A DNA stretch of 64,000 nucleotides, taken from Nymphaea colorata (lineage: Eukaryota; Streptophyta; Magnoliopsida; Nymphaeales; Nymphaeaceae). The notes under the pieces were generated by a model. That model did no database searches, had not been told where the DNA came from, and worked only from the letters and a program-made list of their open reading frames with translations. This document shows, piece after piece, positions 59,708 through 64,000 of the stretch. Numbering within the stretch: the stretch's first letter is position 1; every line of letters begins with the position of its first letter. The DNA lies in contig NC_045140.1 of the NCBI RefSeq assembly GCF_008831285.2, positions 22,214,131 through 22,278,130 on the forward strand, read 5' to 3'. Position numbers and translations under genes: made by a program.

Positions 59708-62700
59708 AGTCCCTGCGTTTAAATTGCTCTTGGTGCCTCTAATATGAAAAAGGCTACTCCATGCAAGAGGCCACGCGTTACGCCTCTACTTTGGCAACTT
59801 CTGTAAGTTGAATTTCACAAAGATGAAGTTATTGTATATCCTCAGTCTATCATGTTAACACCAATTAGAAATTCATTTATTAACAATTCTTTGTTAGCTA
59901 GACTGTGATTGCCAGCCTTGAGTAGTCGCTTTACTTGTCGATGTTGAAATTCAACAAACTTAGACGACAAAAGTTAACTAATTGATAACAGTAGTAACAT
60001 AAGCGTTTCATATTTAAATCTCTATGTTTAAAACACGGTGATTTTAATTTGTAAACGAAAATGGCAAAAAGTAAAATAAAAACCAAATAATTCTTCGTGT
60101 TTGGGCCAACTCAGGGATTCTCTTTAGTTTGCTTTCGATCGTCTCTTGGGTGATACTTTTTCATGATAAACGATGTTGGACTTGCTACACACGTGATGGC
60201 GTAAGTCTTGTCCTTCAAAAAGTGTCTTTTGTTGATTCTTTTCATGCGTTTGGTTATTTATCCACTGATTCAAGATTTGTAGGATCTGAGATTCAGATCC
60301 TTCAGACTTTTCTCGAGTAAAGGTTTTGAATATAGGTTTCATGTAGAATCTAAGTATGAATGTTGTCACATCGGCATTTCCGAGTTGGAAAGAAAATCTT
60401 CTGTTACATCAATGCTTCTATGTGGATGATCTCTCTCGCCCTCTCTTGCTCGTGTGCGCCTGTTCGCCATGGCAGTAGCGACGATGGGTGGCACTTATAA
60501 CCAAAGGCATGCGTCATTAACCTTAGAGAGCATCACTCACTGCATTGTTTGCGTCATGGAACTTGCCATCGGTGACCCAAAAATGCACTAATGGTTCACT
60601 CAATTCGCCCTTCAACAATGGCGAATGCTGTTGCAAACCAACATGGTACCCAAATGGGCCGGGCAACCATTTGCTTCTGCAGGTAAAAATTAAGTGACTG
60701 AATTTAAAATAACTCTTCTCAAATTCATTGTACTACAAATCGTCAGTAATTTGTGTCTGTGCAACCTATGTGAGCATTCAAAATTTTGGAGTTCAGCAAA
60801 AAAGTTGGTTGACTTTTATTTCCTTACAGAATCCTATCGTACAATTAAAAAATGTATAATATTTTAGTAGATTATATAGGTTGTTCATCATAACGATCAG
60901 CACTATTCTGTTCTCGTTTAGATACCCATTTTTATTTTTTTATATTCTTTACCAAAGATGATTCTAGTGTTTAATTTATTTATGTTCCAGAAACTTGGAA
61001 GTAGTCCATAGATCAAGGGAACAGCTTATTTTCTTCATCAAAATTGACACGTGTAACGTATTAACAGATTTCCAACTAAATACAAAATATAAGTGCGTGA
61101 TTTTTTTTTTTAATGACCTGAGCTTTACACTCCACCACTACCACTTAGGATTAGCCTGAGCATCAGCCGACTCGGCCCGGCTCGATAAGGAGCCGGGTTC
61201 AAACCAGCTCAACAACCGAAACTTGGATTTGGATTTGGCTCGACCATTCAAATCCAATCTTGAGCTTGGCCTAAGCTCGACCTGATTAAAATAAAAATTT
61301 ATTTTTAATATAAAATAATATATATATATATATATAATCTTAATAAAATATTATATATATTAATAAAATAAATATTAAATAAATATCAAACCCACCAGTT
61401 TATCGGGCTCAACCAGGTCAACCCTATAAATTATCAGGCGGATCCGATGACTTTTTTTCGGGTCCCAGCTTTGGCCTAAGTTGGATTGGGTACCGGGTAC
61501 ACATGCATGGTTTGAGGCTTAGTTAGCTCTCATTCTCCTCTTTCCAAATCTTGAGTTGTGTGGGTGGGTGGCTATAATCCAAGGAAATTTACCCTGACCT
61601 GTGGCGGCAAACCCAGGATGGGTGGATGGGTTTGAAATATGAAAATAAAAGAATTAATCTGAAATAGAGCTAATAAGGTGGAAGAATTAATTGTAAATTT
61701 GCCCGTTTTCCAACAAGTAAAGAACATGAATTAATTAAAAAAATGTGCCTTTTTAAAGAAAAGTAAAGAACATACGGGTAAAATAAAATTAAGGACTCCT
61801 AAAGGACCAAAATACCCTTTATACAGAACCGTGTTCAGCCGAAGCATCCAGCGCGGCCTGGTTGTCTTGAGGGGACAGAAAGGGGAATTCACAATGTCTG
61901 CATCCTTTGAACTTCTCATCCTTCCTGCTCATTATTGGTGGAGGTGGAACCGAGTACTGTTTTCTTGGTTCATAATCAAAGGGGAAAAAAATATGACTAA
62001 TACCAAAAAAAAAAAATCATGTACATTCTGCGGTAACCTACGGTGGCACTTGATTATTTACTTTACTTTTAAGATATGGAATCTGAAGATTTTACTCTTA
62101 AAATTTCAAAACCGTTGATTTTTAACAAAAATTTAAAATCCTTTTTTGAAGGGGCATTGATGACGCTATAGATTTGTGAACCGTGCATCTCAAGTTAAAA
62201 TCATTCTTCAGTTGACCAACTTAACTTGACGTATAATGAAAATCATAAATTGGTGGGTCTCAAATTTATGAACGTGAATTTGAGGTAGGCCTTGTGTTAA
62301 CTTAAACCTTAAGGCGTTTCGATCCCATCTTCATGCTTACGGGAATAATGAAATTCATCCTTTTGCTTATTGTGGAGTAGGATTCAACAGATTTTAACGA
62401 TTGGTTTTTTGGTGCTGTTAACGGCTAACAATTGATGATGTAACAACTCGACCCACTCTTGTGATCGGACTCCAGATTAGGCAGATCCCAATCCACCCCT
62501 TATCAATTTAGACTCCAACCTCCAAAAAATTAAAAACCAAGACAACCATCTATTCAGTAATTTTTTATAAGCAGATCTCTCAACTTTTTTTTTCAACATT
62601 TACATCCATCTCCAAATATAATAAGTTCAATCGATTGTACGAAGCAATGCAATTTAGCAAGAACATCATGTGGGTGGCGCACCATTTATTCTCTACTTGA

Positions 62701-62922
62701 TAAACCCAACCCACTCTTAATCCCTAACAATTTTGATTTAGAAAGAAACCATAACTATTACCCACTTTAACAATAAAAGTGTCTTGAAAATAACTCATAA
62801 TTTTAAATATAAAACTAAACTTTTGAGTAATGGACGACGAGTAATAGCAGGATACTTTACTTTGCTCACGATCACCAGCACCAACCGTAACTTATTCAAG
62901 AACACGTTCATTTTTGGCGGCA
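59708..62922. other. Intergenic region between convergent SCY1 and UGT genes
   Basis: Contains the 3' UTRs of two genes transcribed toward each other, AT-rich DNA, and a GC-contrasting repeat-like block at about 61140-61510. No further exons or RNA genes were recognised. Confidence 0.55.
61140..61510. repeat. GGCTCG-type dispersed repeat with (TA)n insertion
   Basis: The block is full of variants of CTCGGCCCGGCTCG, GAGCTTGGCCTAAGCTCGACC and CGGGCTCAACC, a sequence style I recall as common in plant repeat DNA, interrupted by AT microsatellite sequence (about 61319-61336). It includes a perfect hairpin: CCCGGCTC at 61176-61183 and GAGCCGGG at 61190-61197 with a 6-nt loop. Termini were not found and the family is not recognised. 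Confidence 0.5.
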
Positions 62923-64000
62923 TCACATGGAAACTCCTGCGCGTAGATGGCTCACCAAAGAGCTCAGGCTAGTGCGAGACGACCCGCTCGGCCCGACAGC
63001 TCTCTTCGCAGCGCAGCCGATCTCCATCGCCTTGGCTCTCGCGCGACAGCCCTCTTCCCCCAGCATCAGCTCCACCACTCTCCTGCCCACCGTCTCCCGC
63101 GCCACCACTCCTCCCGTGGGAGTCACCGTCCGGATTCCAGCTCCAAGGTCATCGACCACCATCTTCTCGTTCAGAGGCTGCTCTGCCATGAGGGGCAAAG
63201 TCAACATGGGCACCCCAGCCGAGAGGCTTTCCATGACCGAGTTCCAGCCGCAGTGTGTCAAGAAACCACCCACGGCGGGATGGGACAAGATCATCAACTG
63301 TGGTGCCCACTCCTTCAAGAGCATCCCCCTTCCGGCCAGACGCTCTTCGAACCCAGCGGGCGCCTCCCATGCTTTCGACCTTACTACCAGCACAAACGGG
63401 CAACCGCTGGCCTCCAGCCCCCGCGCGATCTCCGTCAGCTGGCTGTTCGCAGCGGGTGCTTGCGACCCGAAGGAGGCGTAGATGACGGACGCCGGGCGAC
63501 CTCCGCGGGCGTCCAGCCAACTGGTGCACGTATTCCAGACGTGGGAACTCACGTCAGCCCGCCTCCTTTCCGCCACCTCGTTGAATAGGGAAACGGGGCC
63601 CAGGCACCAGACACGCCGGTAGTAACGGGACAGCACGTGAGACACATAGAGCGGCTCGAGCTCGAGGAAGGTGTTGAGTATGGCGCCGTGGCTCCGGAGC
63701 TCGGCTTGGGCACATTCGGCGACGACCTCCGCGAACGGGTTGGTCTCATCAGAAGCGTTTATTAATGGCATGGGGATCTGGGATTTGGTGAGCACGACCT
63801 TGGTGGGCAACCCGGGAACCTCGAAGGCCTCGGAATCCGAGAGCACATTCTTATGAGGCTTGTTTGATTCAATGGACTTGCAGACGCAGGTGGCATAGGC
63901 ACTCAACCCATGGAACACCAATCTGGGGATGTTGAACTTGGAAGAGGAGTCGAGGGTCCAAGGGAGGAAGAAGTCGGAGATGATGCAGAGAGGAGGAGGG
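62923..64000 (-). CDS. UDP-glycosyltransferase (GT1 family), 5' part beyond window
   Basis: A single open frame runs from the right window edge to a TGA at 62925-62923, giving about 358 residues of an expected ~480; the N-terminal acceptor-binding part is outside. Plant UGTs transfer sugar from UDP-sugar to small hydrophobic molecules in the cytosol. The visible part begins in the family phrase CIISDFFLPWTLD, then FNIPRLVFHG, SDSEAFEVPGLP and the linker up to VIYASFGS. The 44-residue PSPG box (63309-63178) runs from WAPQ to MAEQ with HCGWNS intact and a terminal Gln, which usually indicates UDP-glucose preference. No intron is visible in this part. The style is nearest to UGT73/UGT90-like groups, but the acceptor cannot be predicted. 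GC content is clearly higher than in flanking DNA, which is common for plant UGT genes. Confidence 0.93.
   Translation of the reverse strand, partial: PPPLCIISDFFLPWTLDSSSKFNIPRLVFHGLSAYATCVCKSIESNKPHKNVLSDSEAFEVPGLPTKVVLTKSQIPMPLINASDETNPFAEVVAECAQAELRSHGAILNTFLELEPLYVSHVLSRYYRRVWCLGPVSLFNEVAERRRADVSSHVWNTCTSWLDARGGRPASVIYASFGSQAPAANSQLTEIARGLEASGCPFVLVVRSKAWEAPAGFEERLAGRGMLLKEWAPQLMILSHPAVGGFLTHCGWNSVMESLSAGVPMLTLPLMAEQPLNEKMVVDDLGAGIRTVTPTGGVVARETVGRRVVELMLGEEGCRARAKAMEIGCAAKRAVGPSGSSRTSLSSLVSHLRAGVSM

Noticed and set aside
62927-63588. Plus-strand frames of 184 and 213 codons opposite the UGT gene
   Set aside because: Shadows of the GC-rich minus-strand UGT coding region, whose PSPG box proves the coding strand.
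1-64000. CRISPR arrays, bacterial operons, viral integrations, tRNA or rRNA genes
   Set aside because: None seen; spaced repeats are microsatellites or tandem duplications, and the gene structure is that of a plant nucleus.

Overview
This is nuclear DNA from a flowering plant. It has intron-rich genes with GT-AG introns, long AT-rich intergenic DNA with AG/CT and AT microsatellites, a small LTR retrotransposon, and proteins confined to land plants: a SMAX1-type karrikin/strigolactone repressor, a cellulose synthase-like C glucan synthase, a plastid SecY with a transit peptide and a PSPG-motif glycosyltransferase. The species cannot be fixed from the sequence alone.

Layout. (1) 528-1542 (+) is the last coding exon of an unrecognised gene that enters from the left. 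(2) 1543-17027 is a gene-free stretch with tandem repeats, microsatellites and one copy of a dispersed AT-rich repeat. (3) 17028-20801 (+) is a complete three-exon SMAX1-like gene of 1079 codons. It keeps the EAR motif but has RRRT where the RGKT degron motif is expected. (4) 24764-26798 is a complete, young, non-autonomous LTR retrotransposon with LTRs of 702 and 711 bp, a 612-bp interior, a tRNA-iMet primer site, a purine tract and the 5-bp target duplication CTGTT. (5) 29543-35517 (-) is an AVT1-type amino acid transporter gene with 12 coding exons, two of them microexons of 24 and 20 nt (536 aa). (6) 35518-47647 is another long gene-poor stretch. (7) 47648-50324 (+) is a CSLC xyloglucan glucan synthase (5 exons, 688 aa). 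(8) 53759-59707 (+) is the plastid translocase subunit SCY1 (8 exons, 533 aa). (9) 62923-64000 (-) is the 3' part of a UDP-glycosyltransferase gene cut by the window end.

All exon joins were built by hand from splice sites, frame continuity and remembered family sequence; every complete model closes in frame. The genes do not form a cluster or shared pathway: hormone signalling, vacuolar amino acid transport, cell-wall synthesis, thylakoid protein insertion and small-molecule glycosylation sit side by side as in ordinary plant chromatin. No undescribed multi-gene system was found. The observations most worth following are the altered degron motif of the SMAX1-like protein, the compact retrotransposon with hairpin-rich LTRs, the microexon pair in AVT1, and a 145-bp tandem array carrying a B-box-like sequence in every unit.
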